From: Granulosicoccus sp045110475
GTDB lineage: Bacteria; Pseudomonadota; Gammaproteobacteria; Granulosicoccales; Granulosicoccaceae
Length of the DNA stretch: 64,000 nt
Reading direction: 5' to 3'
Assembly (NCBI GenBank): GCA_045110475.1
Contig: JBGCGC010000030.1
Location: 1-64,000, forward strand
Shown: in pieces, positions 25,871 through 34,644 of the stretch
Layout: the number at the start of each line of letters is the position of its first letter
Position numbering within the stretch: position 1 is the first letter of the stretch
Translations under genes and position numbers: made by a program
The notes under the pieces: model-generated
The model's database searches: none
Told to the model about the DNA's origin: nothing
What the model saw: the letters and a program-made list of their open reading frames with translations, nothing else

Positions 25871-26935
25871 CTAATTGATGCGCATTTCAGAGTTGGCATC
25901 AAACAAATGAATCTTTTGCCGGTCTATATGAAACCGCACTTCGTCGTTTTTCCTGCAACTCAGTCGTGTTGGTGATACCGCGCGTATCCTGTGTCCTGAA
26001 AACAACATGTGAACGTGAGTCTCCGCCCCCGTGTACTCCACAAATTCCACTGTTCCGGTGTAGTCACCCTCAGAGTCTATCTTTATATCCAATGGTCTTA
26101 TCCCGACGGTGAGGGGGGTGCCGGCTTGTGCCGAACAGGCAGTGTCCAGAGAAAGGGCCTGATCACCAATGTCCAGCTGCGTAGCCGAACTTGTTTTTAC
26201 GTTTGCCGGTATGAAATTGATAGCAGGTGATCCGATGAAGTCGGCGACAAAGGTATTCGCTGGATGATCATAAACCTCTTCCGGGCTGCCCATCTGCTCT
26301 ATCATACCGTGGCGCATGACGACGATTTCGTCAGCCATGGTCATGGCTTCTATTTGATCGTGCGTGACATAGATGGTTGTTGTTTTCAGGCTATCGTGAA
26401 TCCGCCTGATCTCGTAGCGCATCTGGGCACGCAGTTTGGCGTCAAGGTTGGATAGTGGCTCGTCGAACAAGAATACTTTCGGGTGACGGACCAGCGCCCG
26501 GCCCATGGCTACCCGTTGCCGTTGTCCACCCGACAAGGCCTTGGGATATCGGTCAAGGTAGTCCCCCAGATCAAGGATATCAGCCGCCTCCCGCACGCGT
26601 TCTTCTATAACGGATTTGGGCTCTTTGCGAACCTGCAAACTGAAGGCTATATTGTCATACACGCTCATTTGCGGGTACAGTGCGTAGCTCTGGAATACCA
26701 TGGCGATGTCCCTGTCGCGTGGATGTACGTTGTTGATGCGATTACCCGTAAAGAGGATGTCGCCGCCGGTGACGCTCTCCAGACCTGCTGTCATTCTCAA
26801 TAGCGTCGTTTTGCCACAACCTGAGGGTCCGAGTAACACCACAAATTTTCCCTCATCAATCGAGAATGACACGTTTTCCATCACAGGAACGTTGCCGTAC
26901 TTTTTCTTGATGTTCTTGTAGTCGACAGCGTGCAT
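25871..26935 (-). CDS. ABC transporter ATP-binding protein, UgpC/MalK type (polyol importer 2)
   Basis: 354 residues. Walker A LLGPSGCGKTTLLRMTAG, Q-loop MVFQSYALYPQMSVYDN, signature ALSGGQRQRVAMGRALVRH, Walker B VFLFDEPLSNLDAKLRAQ, switch His in VTHDQIEAMTMADEIVV, then a C-terminal TOBE domain (LTVGIRPLDIKI). All catalytic residues are present, unlike the paired ATPases of importer 1. As the only ATPase of this cluster it should power the permeases at 31582-33424, from which it is separated by binding protein, kinase and AraM genes in the same operon. Confidence 0.92.
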   Translation of the reverse strand: MHAVDYKNIKKKYGNVPVMENVSFSIDEGKFVVLLGPSGCGKTTLLRMTAGLESVTGGDILFTGNRINNVHPRDRDIAMVFQSYALYPQMSVYDNIAFSLQVRKEPKSVIEERVREAADILDLGDYLDRYPKALSGGQRQRVAMGRALVRHPKVFLFDEPLSNLDAKLRAQMRYEIRRIHDSLKTTTIYVTHDQIEAMTMADEIVVMRHGMIEQMGSPEEVYDHPANTFVADFIGSPAINFIPANVKTSSATQLDIGDQALSLDTACSAQAGTPLTVGIRPLDIKIDSEGDYTGTVEFVEYTGAETHVHMLFSGHRIRAVSPTRLSCRKNDEVRFHIDRQKIHLFDANSEMRIN

Positions 26936-27012
26936 GTGGGCAAGTATTCCTTGATGTGTCTACGGACGAGCGTAAAGAGGGTGGTCGGTGTTGGTTGATT
27001 TTCAGATACGCG

Positions 27013-28326
27013 TTACACCGGCAGGGTCTGTACAAAGCTATCAAGGCCCGTACTGTCGTCAACCAGATCAAGCATGCTGTATCTGTCCCGAATAAATCGA
27101 GCGCCTTTTACAGCGTCTTTGTAGAAGTCGGTATCCAGCCCCAGATCGCTGGCCCGCGTCTGGCATCCGGCGGCTGCCATGGCCGTATGAAGTTTCTCAT
27201 ACGGTAGCAAGCACTTGAGCAGCGGTGTTCGAAGCTCATCCCAACCCGTTTGCAGTCTTTGGTTCAACGCTTCGCATTGCTCTGGGTTCAGGGCTTTTCT
27301 GCGCGTTTGTTCCAGCATATTGTCAGACATCTGCTTGTCGAATGAGTCGCGCATCCATTGCTCTGGAATACGGGTTGGTTGAAGTACGGGTGGTGCAGCG
27401 CTGTTCAGTATCCGGTTTTGTAGTTGCGATAGGGTCACGGTTGCAACACCGACCTGTTCTCCATGCGAGGTTCCGGGATGTTTGTTACCAGCGAACATGT
27501 CAATGTAGTGCGAGATCATGTGTTCTGCCATGCTGCCGCTATGCGTGGTTCCGGTAAAACGCGTGCCCAATCCCATGATGGCTGATATCCGTGTGAGCAT
27601 ACCCAGTGCATCAAGATCGCCGCTCCTCATCCGATCTGCATTGGCGATCATGTCCGCTTCATCATAGGCTAGCAGTGTGTAGGGTGTTTCAGAGTACGGT
27701 GTATCAAATAACAGATGAGACAGCAGCCAGTCTACCTGTGAGGTTGTACGACAAATGACATCAGCGAAAGCTGCCGAGATAAGCCGGGGAGGGCATTTGG
27801 CCAGAACCGATAGATCAAAATAGATACCTTGTGCGCCCTTGCAGGTTATCGATCGCTTGAAACCACCCGATGACACTGAGGCTGTAGCCGTCGTGTAGGC
27901 GTTCATTGGTGATGTGGCAAATACCGAATACGGCTTGTCGTCCAGAAAACTGGCGTATTTGACGGTATCAGACACTGTGCCAGAGCCTACGGCAATGCGT
28001 ACATCGCACTTGTCGGTAACCTCACGTATGTGAGCAACACCCTCGTCAGAGCAAACTGGTGTCTTCCAGATGTACTCGTCAACGGTAAAGCCATCTGATT
28101 TCAGGGCCTTGTAGACACGTGAGCCAATGGCTCCATGGGTGTACTCATCAGATATAATGGTAATTGATCTGCCACTGTGCTGTCTGGCGACAAGCTCTGC
28201 CTCCGCACCATCAAGCGAATCACGGATAACAATATCCTTGATGCCGATATCGTACTGTTTTCCGGTATCAGGCTCTCGCCATGTGCCAGCTACCAGTTCC
28301 GAAAGGACGCCGCTATAGTCGCTCAT
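27013..28326 (-). CDS. AraM/EgsA-type glycerol-1-phosphate dehydrogenase family protein
   Basis: 437 residues. VRIAVGSGTVSDTVKYASFLDDKPYSV and FATSPMNAYTTATASV are the nucleotide-binding part of iron/zinc-dependent alcohol dehydrogenases of the sn-glycerol-1-phosphate dehydrogenase group. Likely metal ligands are the Asp in AAFADVIC and the His residues in THSGSMAEHMISHYID and NKHPGTSHGEQVG. In Bacillus AraM makes glycerol-1-phosphate from DHAP. Here, between an FGGY kinase (ATGA overlap at 28323-28326) and a GpsA-like gene, oxidation of a polyol phosphate is more likely. Confidence 0.85.
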   Translation of the reverse strand: MSDYSGVLSELVAGTWREPDTGKQYDIGIKDIVIRDSLDGAEAELVARQHSGRSITIISDEYTHGAIGSRVYKALKSDGFTVDEYIWKTPVCSDEGVAHIREVTDKCDVRIAVGSGTVSDTVKYASFLDDKPYSVFATSPMNAYTTATASVSSGGFKRSITCKGAQGIYFDLSVLAKCPPRLISAAFADVICRTTSQVDWLLSHLLFDTPYSETPYTLLAYDEADMIANADRMRSGDLDALGMLTRISAIMGLGTRFTGTTHSGSMAEHMISHYIDMFAGNKHPGTSHGEQVGVATVTLSQLQNRILNSAAPPVLQPTRIPEQWMRDSFDKQMSDNMLEQTRRKALNPEQCEALNQRLQTGWDELRTPLLKCLLPYEKLHTAMAAAGCQTRASDLGLDTDFYKDAVKGARFIRDRYSMLDLVDDSTGLDSFVQTLPV

Positions 28327-29894
28327 TGAATACCTGATTCCGAACTTGCTGAAAACGCCATGAGTTCGTGGTTTATCTCGCGAGTGGATTGATAGATTTT
28401 TCGATAAATCCCTAATAGCGCCTGATAGCGCTGGTGATTAATCGGATCTGGTTCAATCACACTCGTCTCCCCACTCATTGCATTGGCGGCTTCGGTGATA
28501 GTGTCGTACCACCCAGTGCCGTAAGCTGCAATCATGCCCGCGCCAAGTGCTGATGCTTCCAGCGTGGTACTGATATGCACGGGTTTGCCACACGCATCAG
28601 CCAGCATGTGAGTCCACAGCTTGCTATTGGCGCCACCACCTATGGCAACCAGATGACTGATGGTTTGCCCTGCTGCCGCTTCCATGTCCTGGGTTCGCAT
28701 TGCCTGGTCGAGGGTGATGCCTTCGAGTAGTGCTCGATAGATATGCGCAGGGGAATGGCTCGCACCAAGACCCATAATGATGCCCCGTGCTGAAGAATCC
28801 CAGTGTGGGTCCATGGAGCCACCAAAATAGGGTTGCACCAGCAGGCCTTCAGCACCGATGGGAAGCGCAGATGCTGCATGCTCCAGCTTGTCAAAATCGG
28901 TTTGAGTTGCCTTGCCGTGTGCAACAAACTGATCGACAAACCAATTGATAAGAAATGCGCCCGATCGCAAGCAATTCTCCAGAATATAGCCCTCGCCCTG
29001 TGCGGCCAGTTCTGTACGCCAGGCATCGTTGTAACGGTATTCCTTGCTCCAGATACCCGACACCACAGCGGTACCCAGATTGATATATGCCCGATCAGGC
29101 ACCGTACAGTTAACCCCCAGGCCCGCGCATTGTCCATCGCCGCCGGCGGCAAACACAGGTGTCAGTTGAGGCAAGTTCAACAGGTTTGCTACCTCATCAG
29201 TCAGGGTGCCCAGTCGTGTACCCGGCGGATGTATGCTGGACAATCTGCTGTCATCCAAGTCAAGGGCATTCATCAGTTCTCTTGACCACTCATGCTTCAC
29301 CATATCGACAATGCCCATAGGGTCGGCGCTGATCCAGCCTGTCCGGTATTCGCCACCGCACAACTGTTTCACCAGATAGCTTTGTACATCCACAAACTTC
29401 GCGGTTCGTTGATAGATGTCGGGTTGTTGCTCTCGCAGCCAGGCAAAGGTGTACAGGCATGATGTTGTATCAGGTCGTCTACCGGTGATGGCATGGATAC
29501 GATCAGAACCAAACGAAGATGCAAAGGTTTTTACCTGTTCTCGACTACGCTCGTCCAGCCAGAGGATTGCCGGGCGTGTGTCCTGATCGTCTTCATCCAG
29601 AAAGGCTAGTGTCTCTCGCTGGTTGGATATTGCCAGCCCCTTAACGCTTGCGCCGTCTATCTGCGCGGTGCATTGAGCAATGGCGTTAACGGCTGCTTGC
29701 CACCAATGCCCGGATTGCTGTTCGTAGAAGTCCAGCTGCGGGTTGGCCATGGGAATATCGGCCCGGCCTTCGGCAATTGCTTTGCCTTCACGGTTCCAGG
29801 CTATCGCCTTGGTACTCTGCGTAGAGCTGTCCAGACCAATGACAAGTTCTTCAGACAATAGTTGGTACTCCTGCCGGGTAGGCGTGATATCCAT
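28323..29894 (-). CDS. FGGY-family carbohydrate kinase (XylB-like)
   Basis: 523 residues. ELVIGLDSSTQSTKAIAWN is the N-terminal phosphate loop, followed by GLAISNQRETLAFLD, ILWLDERSREQVK, FAAGGDGQCAGLGVN and the second ATP-site motif VAIGGGANSKLWTHMLAD. It phosphorylates a sugar or polyol using ATP; the family is too broad to name the substrate. It is fourth in polyol operon 2, after the binding protein and a perfect hairpin, and its stop overlaps the AraM-type start, so it is translated together with that dehydrogenase. Confidence 0.88.
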   Translation of the reverse strand: MDITPTRQEYQLLSEELVIGLDSSTQSTKAIAWNREGKAIAEGRADIPMANPQLDFYEQQSGHWWQAAVNAIAQCTAQIDGASVKGLAISNQRETLAFLDEDDQDTRPAILWLDERSREQVKTFASSFGSDRIHAITGRRPDTTSCLYTFAWLREQQPDIYQRTAKFVDVQSYLVKQLCGGEYRTGWISADPMGIVDMVKHEWSRELMNALDLDDSRLSSIHPPGTRLGTLTDEVANLLNLPQLTPVFAAGGDGQCAGLGVNCTVPDRAYINLGTAVVSGIWSKEYRYNDAWRTELAAQGEGYILENCLRSGAFLINWFVDQFVAHGKATQTDFDKLEHAASALPIGAEGLLVQPYFGGSMDPHWDSSARGIIMGLGASHSPAHIYRALLEGITLDQAMRTQDMEAAAGQTISHLVAIGGGANSKLWTHMLADACGKPVHISTTLEASALGAGMIAAYGTGWYDTITEAANAMSGETSVIEPDPINHQRYQALLGIYRKIYQSTREINHELMAFSASSESGIQ

Positions 29895-29924
29895 TTAAAG
29901 TGACCGGACGTTCTTTGGCTTCTG

Positions 29925-29951
29925 CCCGACACAGCATGATGCTGTGTCGGG
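29925..29951 (-). promoter_or_regulatory. Perfect 11-base hairpin between binding-protein and kinase genes
   Basis: CCCGACACAGC (29925-29935) pairs exactly with GCTGTGTCGGG (29941-29951) over the loop ATGAT. It starts 12 bases after the binding-protein stop on the minus strand. There is no T-run, so partial termination or mRNA 3'-end protection is likely, giving more binding protein than kinase. Confidence 0.7.
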
Positions 29952-29963
29952 TAAGACCGGGGT

Positions 29964-31472
29964 TCAGCCTGCGACGATATCGTCAACCTTCTTGGCAATA
30001 ACATCCATGACCTCTTTCGGAGAGTCATAGTCACCCGCGAAGTATTTGCCAAGCTCAACCGGAATGGTGTCATTGGACAGTTCTGCCCATTCAGGCAAGT
30101 CAGGTTCCGAACCCATGTGATTGGCAATGGTATCGCGCACCACATCCAGGTGACGAGTGGTTCCCGCACCAACACGGTTGTTGGCTTTGACGCGCTCATC
30201 TTCATAAACACTGGCACGCGTGGGTCCCGTTCCACCACCGAGTGTCGTGATGTAGACCTGTGTATCGAATGAGGTCGCCCATTGGGCAAACAGCCAGGCT
30301 GCATCCTGGTTCTTCGAGTACTTGGACACTGCCAGAGATGATCCGCCCTGATGACCGACACCGGGGATTTCGCCGAAGCCTGTATCTGCGCGCAGTGGAG
30401 CTGCGGGCGCAGGTGGCACTGCCGCTTCCATCAGGCCAGAGACCTTGGAGGCTTCCGGATCATCCCACCATGGGAAAAACTCGCCCCAGCTGAGTGCTTG
30501 TCCAGCGATACCTTGCAGCACGGATTGTCCCTGTCCATCCCACGTCCAGGTAGTTACACCCTCGGGCATATTTTCTTTTAACTTGTTCCAGTACTCCATG
30601 GCAACAAGGCCGGCTTCGTCGTTACCAGAGAACTTGCCATCGCCATTGAAAATCGAACCACCATGCGCCCATAACCAGCAAGTCCAGTCGCATTCGAGTG
30701 AGTAGTGGCCGGATTTCATTTGTCCGGTTGTGCCATATATCTCTGGTCCCTTGGCTTGTTGTATGGCTACGGCGTTGGACAGGAACTGCTCCATTGTCGT
30801 TGGAACACTAAGGCCGAGTTCCTCGTAGATGTCCTTGCGGTACATCGTGATGAATATGGGAATGTCATAAGGTACGCCAACCATGATGTCGTCATACATG
30901 GAAATGCCATCCACTAACGCAGGGAGAAAATCATCCATGTTGTAGTCAGGCATAGCCAGATTGCTGTCTGCGGCATATTTTTCGCGCGGATCAACAACAT
31001 CGCCCGAGAAGCTGGCCATCCAGCTTTGATCTATGTAGTAGAGATCGTAGGTACCCAGACCGGACGCCACATCCAGCGTGAGTTTTTGCAGCACCTGCTC
31101 CAGTGGCAGCACTTCTATCTCTACCTTGATACCCGTTGCCTGCTCAAAGAACGGTTTGAGTGATGAGTTGATGGCATTGGAGGGTGGCGTTGACTCGGTA
31201 GCCAGACGGATGGTCTGCCCGGCGAATTGCTTGCCAACATCGGCCAGCCACTTCATCATGTCTGCGTCAGGCGTAATTTCCTGAGCCTGAGCCTGAGAGA
31301 TGAAGCCGCCACGTGGCCCGCTGGGGATCATGCTGCTGGCGCCCAGTGCGCCTACACCAAGTCCCAGTTTTGCTGCAGTTCGCATGAACGTGCGTCGATC
31401 TATCTTGCCCTTTACAAACTGGTCAGTTACCGACGCCAGATAGCGCTTGCGGTTGTTGTGATTGAATCTCAT
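29964..31472 (-). CDS. Periplasmic sugar/polyol-binding protein (polyol importer 2)
   Basis: 502 residues from ATG 31472, preceded by AGGAGAG. The N-terminus has a Tat-like signal (DRRTFMRTAAKLGLGVGALG) ending near AQAQEITPD. The mature part is a family-1 solute-binding protein (SLKPFFEQATGIKVEIEVLPLEQV, YDLYYIDQSWMASF, MYRKDIYEELGLSVPTTMEQ). Both polyol binding proteins in the window use twin-arginine signals, whereas the AglE-like one uses a Sec signal. The longer frame from 31517 has no ribosome site. Confidence 0.9.
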   Translation of the reverse strand: MRFNHNNRKRYLASVTDQFVKGKIDRRTFMRTAAKLGLGVGALGASSMIPSGPRGGFISQAQAQEITPDADMMKWLADVGKQFAGQTIRLATESTPPSNAINSSLKPFFEQATGIKVEIEVLPLEQVLQKLTLDVASGLGTYDLYYIDQSWMASFSGDVVDPREKYAADSNLAMPDYNMDDFLPALVDGISMYDDIMVGVPYDIPIFITMYRKDIYEELGLSVPTTMEQFLSNAVAIQQAKGPEIYGTTGQMKSGHYSLECDWTCWLWAHGGSIFNGDGKFSGNDEAGLVAMEYWNKLKENMPEGVTTWTWDGQGQSVLQGIAGQALSWGEFFPWWDDPEASKVSGLMEAAVPPAPAAPLRADTGFGEIPGVGHQGGSSLAVSKYSKNQDAAWLFAQWATSFDTQVYITTLGGGTGPTRASVYEDERVKANNRVGAGTTRHLDVVRDTIANHMGSEPDLPEWAELSNDTIPVELGKYFAGDYDSPKEVMDVIAKKVDDIVAG

Positions 31473-31581
31473 TGTCTTGGTGCTCTCCTGATCAAGTTTC
31501 CTGCCGTTGAATGACAAGTTGTGGATATGGCGGCTTGTGGTCGCAGGTAGCCGCTTCTTTTGTCGTGGAGGTAACCGTGGG

Positions 31582-32460
31582 CTATTGCTTCAACGACCCC
31601 ATGGTCAGACCTCTTACCAGATTTTTTTGAACCATCAAGATAAAAATGAATGCAGGCACCATGGCGCCAACGCCCAATGCGGCCATGTTGCCCCACGCGG
31701 TACCTGTCGATGTGACGAAGGTCGATGACACCACAGGCACGGTCTTGAGACCAGTCTGTGTCAGCGTCAGCACAAACAGAAATTCGGTCCAGCTAAAAAT
31801 GAAGCAAAGTACCGCTGTGGCTGCGACTCCACCGATGGCCATGGGGGCGACGATTTTCCTGAAAATCAACCAGCGGGAGGCACCGTCGATTAATGCTGCC
31901 TCATCAATTTCACTGGGAATATCATCAAAGAAGCTCTTGAGCAGCAGGACGGCCAGTGGCAGATTCATCAACGCATGGATAAGAATAATGCCGGTGTAGG
32001 TATCCAGCAATCCAAACTGTTTGTAGATGAAGAACATCGGAATGGCAATGGCGACCGGTGGCATCATGCGCGTGGACAGGATCCAGAATACAAAATGGTG
32101 CTGACCTGCAAAGCGCATACGGGACAGGGCATAGGAGGCAAACGTGGCAACAACGATGGTAAGAATTGTGCTGCCCACAGCGACGATAATGCTGTCAAGA
32201 AGCCGTGGCATCATGTAAAAATTGCCACCCCCGGCCAACTGACTGGATCCACCATCGTATCCGAGGGAAATACCGAATACCTCTTGAAACGATTTACCAC
32301 TAAAGGTCCAGTCAAAAATCAACGGTGGTATTTCGAATATCTCGCGCTCGACGCGAAAGGCAATGGTGAACCAGTAGTAGATGGGAAACGCGAACACAGC
32401 AACCACCGACCAGGCTAGTAGTGCTCGCAGGATACGTCTTGAAGGGCTTGCCTGAATCAT
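31582..32460 (-). CDS. ABC transporter permease, MalG type (polyol importer 2)
   Basis: 292 residues, six predicted membrane segments, first at about residues 13-33. The EAA loop reads IDEAALIDGASRWLIFRKIVAPM. A periplasmic segment after helix 1 (FEIPPLIFDWTFSGKSFQEVFG) matches the family. It starts 10 bases after the MalF-type permease and ends 110 bases before the binding-protein gene; that gap could hold a separate promoter for the binding protein, but I see no clear elements. Confidence 0.9.
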   Translation of the reverse strand: MIQASPSRRILRALLAWSVVAVFAFPIYYWFTIAFRVEREIFEIPPLIFDWTFSGKSFQEVFGISLGYDGGSSQLAGGGNFYMMPRLLDSIIVAVGSTILTIVVATFASYALSRMRFAGQHHFVFWILSTRMMPPVAIAIPMFFIYKQFGLLDTYTGIILIHALMNLPLAVLLLKSFFDDIPSEIDEAALIDGASRWLIFRKIVAPMAIGGVAATAVLCFIFSWTEFLFVLTLTQTGLKTVPVVSSTFVTSTGTAWGNMAALGVGAMVPAFIFILMVQKNLVRGLTMGSLKQ

Positions 32461-32470
32461 GGGTATGGAT

Positions 32471-33424
32471 TTACCAGCGAAGCTTTGTCAGTGCTACAAA
32501 CACGTTGGCAACGATAAGAATAACGAACAGGGAAAAAAGGCTTATCGTGGCACCGTAGCCCCAGTTCAGAAAGCTGAATGTCTGTTGCCATGCGTACAAA
32601 CTGAGGGTGTAGGTTGAGGTGCCCGGACCGCCAGAGGTCATTACGTACACGTAGTCAAACGTGCGAAACAGATCGATCCCGCGAATGAGAACGGCAATGG
32701 CGATGACCTTGCCAAGCATCGGTAAGGTTAGCCTGCGAAAAATCTGCCAGTTTGATGCACCATCAATAAGCGCTGATTCGAAGGGCTCTGTAGGCATTGC
32801 GCGCAGACCGGCAAGGAAGATCAGCACCATGAAAGGCGTCCATTGCCAGATATCGGCAATCATGACGCCGAAAAGCGCTGTCGATGCTGTTCCGAGTATG
32901 GGGGCGGTACCCAGCACCCCCAGTTGTTGCAAGGCATAGGTAAAGACACCAAACTGAGCGTCTTCCAGCAACAGAAACATCATGCCGGTGATCGCGGGCG
33001 GTATAACGAGCGTCAACGTTAGTACACCGCGCAGGAAGCCGAAGCCCGGGTCGTCGGAATCGAGTAACAAGGCAATACCCAACCCCAGAACCAACTGGAC
33101 AATCAGGCAAAATGCCATGTAGGCAAGTGTTGTCAGCAGTGCACCCCACAAGCGTGTATCGGCGAACAGTTTCTCCCAGTTGGCTGTTCCGACGTATTCC
33201 AGTGCCCGTTTGCGTGGCACGAACTCATGGAAGCTCAGCCAGATGTTATAGAAGAAGGGGAATAGTGCGAAGACCACCAGCAGAGCAAGTAAGGGTGCAA
33301 GCCATGGCAAGGCATGATCCGAGAGCATGAAGCGAGGCGCTGTCAGCACAGCGGGCGATACATGCGCTGCAGACTTTACGACGTCAGGATCTTTTGTTGC
33401 CTCAGCCCTGGAGCCCATGCTCAT
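32471..33424 (-). CDS. ABC transporter permease, MalF type (polyol importer 2)
   Basis: 317 residues; the first 30 or so are polar, then LPWLAPLLALLVVFALFPFFY begins the first of six membrane segments. EAA loop: PFESALIDGASNWQIFRRLTLPM. It is the first gene of the minus-strand operon and diverges from the SorC regulator across about 197 bases that should carry the promoters of both. An internal ATG two codons downstream is an equally possible start. Confidence 0.9.
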   Translation of the reverse strand: MSMGSRAEATKDPDVVKSAAHVSPAVLTAPRFMLSDHALPWLAPLLALLVVFALFPFFYNIWLSFHEFVPRKRALEYVGTANWEKLFADTRLWGALLTTLAYMAFCLIVQLVLGLGIALLLDSDDPGFGFLRGVLTLTLVIPPAITGMMFLLLEDAQFGVFTYALQQLGVLGTAPILGTASTALFGVMIADIWQWTPFMVLIFLAGLRAMPTEPFESALIDGASNWQIFRRLTLPMLGKVIAIAVLIRGIDLFRTFDYVYVMTSGGPGTSTYTLSLYAWQQTFSFLNWGYGATISLFSLFVILIVANVFVALTKLRW

Positions 33425-33621
33425 GCCTGTTTTTCATGGTGTTGCCTCAACTCAATCAAATCAGCTAAAACCCGGACACTACTGAGAGTGCCACATGAGT
33501 CTGTGTCTGTGCAAGACATTTGTTTAACAGCTTGTACATATGTATCCTGTCATCGTTGAAGAATAATTCGCAAGTCTTGCAGAGCTCGTAGTCTTGTCGT
33601 CTAACCGTCAGGGTATCTCGT

Positions 33622-34599
33622 ATGACCAAGCTCGATAATGCGGAGCCGTTCGTCAATGTCGCCGGGCATGACGTATGGCCTGAGCAATTGGCGGTGCGTG
33701 TCGCTCGTTGTTACTACGATCTGGGAATGACGCAGCAGCAGATAGCTCAAAGTCTGCGGATCAGTCGTGCACGGGTGATACGCCTGCTGGCAGAGTGTCG
33801 AGACAAAGGCGTTGTCACTATCCGCATCAACAGCCCGCTACTGGAAAATCTCGAACTTGCCGACTCACTGGTGCAACGTTATCAGCTTCGTGCTGCTGAT
33901 GTCTGTCTGAGTAATGCCAGCGATGAGTTGCAACTGGCGCAGCAGGTGGGTCGGGCTGCCGGGGAGGTGGTCCTGCGACATATCCTTGATGACACGACCA
34001 TCGGTCTTGGCTGGGGCGTTACCTTGAAAGAGATGGTTGCTCAGCTCACGTATTCGCCACGAAAGAATGTCTCTGTTGTGTCGTTGCTTGGCTCTTTGAC
34101 GCGCCGCTCTACCATCGCGCGCTTTGAAGCAACGACTCAACTTGCCTCACGACTTGACGCAGAGTGCCTGTATCTGCCGGCGCCGATTGTTTGCGATTCT
34201 GCCAGTACACGGCAGTTACTGGAAGAGCAGCCATTGTTCAAGGATATTCATCGTCGTGCCCTGAAAGCCGATGTGGCAATTGTCAGCATCGGCGGAATGG
34301 ATAGTGCCACGATTCGTCAGGTGGGTCTGGTGAACTCTCGTGAGTACAGCAGTGTGAGAAAAGCTGGCGCAATAGGAAATTTTCTTGGATTCTATATCGA
34401 TGATGATGGTGAACTGGTGCAACACCCTATCAATGAGCGCATTATTGGAATCCCCGGAGTGGTGTTCAAACGTCTGCCCAGACGTTTGATGATCTCCGCT
34501 GGAAAGAACAAGGTGAGCGCTCTGAAAGCTGTATTATCACAAGGCTACGTAAGCGATCTTGTGACTGACCAGACTACCGCAAGGGCGTTACTGGTGTAG
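33622..34599 (+). CDS. SorC-family sugar-binding transcriptional regulator
   Basis: 325 residues. Helix-turn-helix near residues 20-55 (RCYYDLGMTQQQIAQSLR, ISRARVIRLLAEC); effector domain with IGLGWGVTLKEMVAQL, VSVVSLLGSL, ADVAIVSIGGMDSATI and MISAGKNKVSALKAVL. It should sense a phosphorylated intermediate of pathway 2. It diverges from the transporter operon and is followed after 45 bases by the class II aldolase, so regulator and aldolase probably form one transcript. Confidence 0.9.
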   Translation: MTKLDNAEPFVNVAGHDVWPEQLAVRVARCYYDLGMTQQQIAQSLRISRARVIRLLAECRDKGVVTIRINSPLLENLELADSLVQRYQLRAADVCLSNASDELQLAQQVGRAAGEVVLRHILDDTTIGLGWGVTLKEMVAQLTYSPRKNVSVVSLLGSLTRRSTIARFEATTQLASRLDAECLYLPAPIVCDSASTRQLLEEQPLFKDIHRRALKADVAIVSIGGMDSATIRQVGLVNSREYSSVRKAGAIGNFLGFYIDDDGELVQHPINERIIGIPGVVFKRLPRRLMISAGKNKVSALKAVLSQGYVSDLVTDQTTARALLV

Positions 34600-34644
34600 T
34601 GCTTGTGTTTTACTTTCTCATTTACCGACCGACTAGACAGGGCC

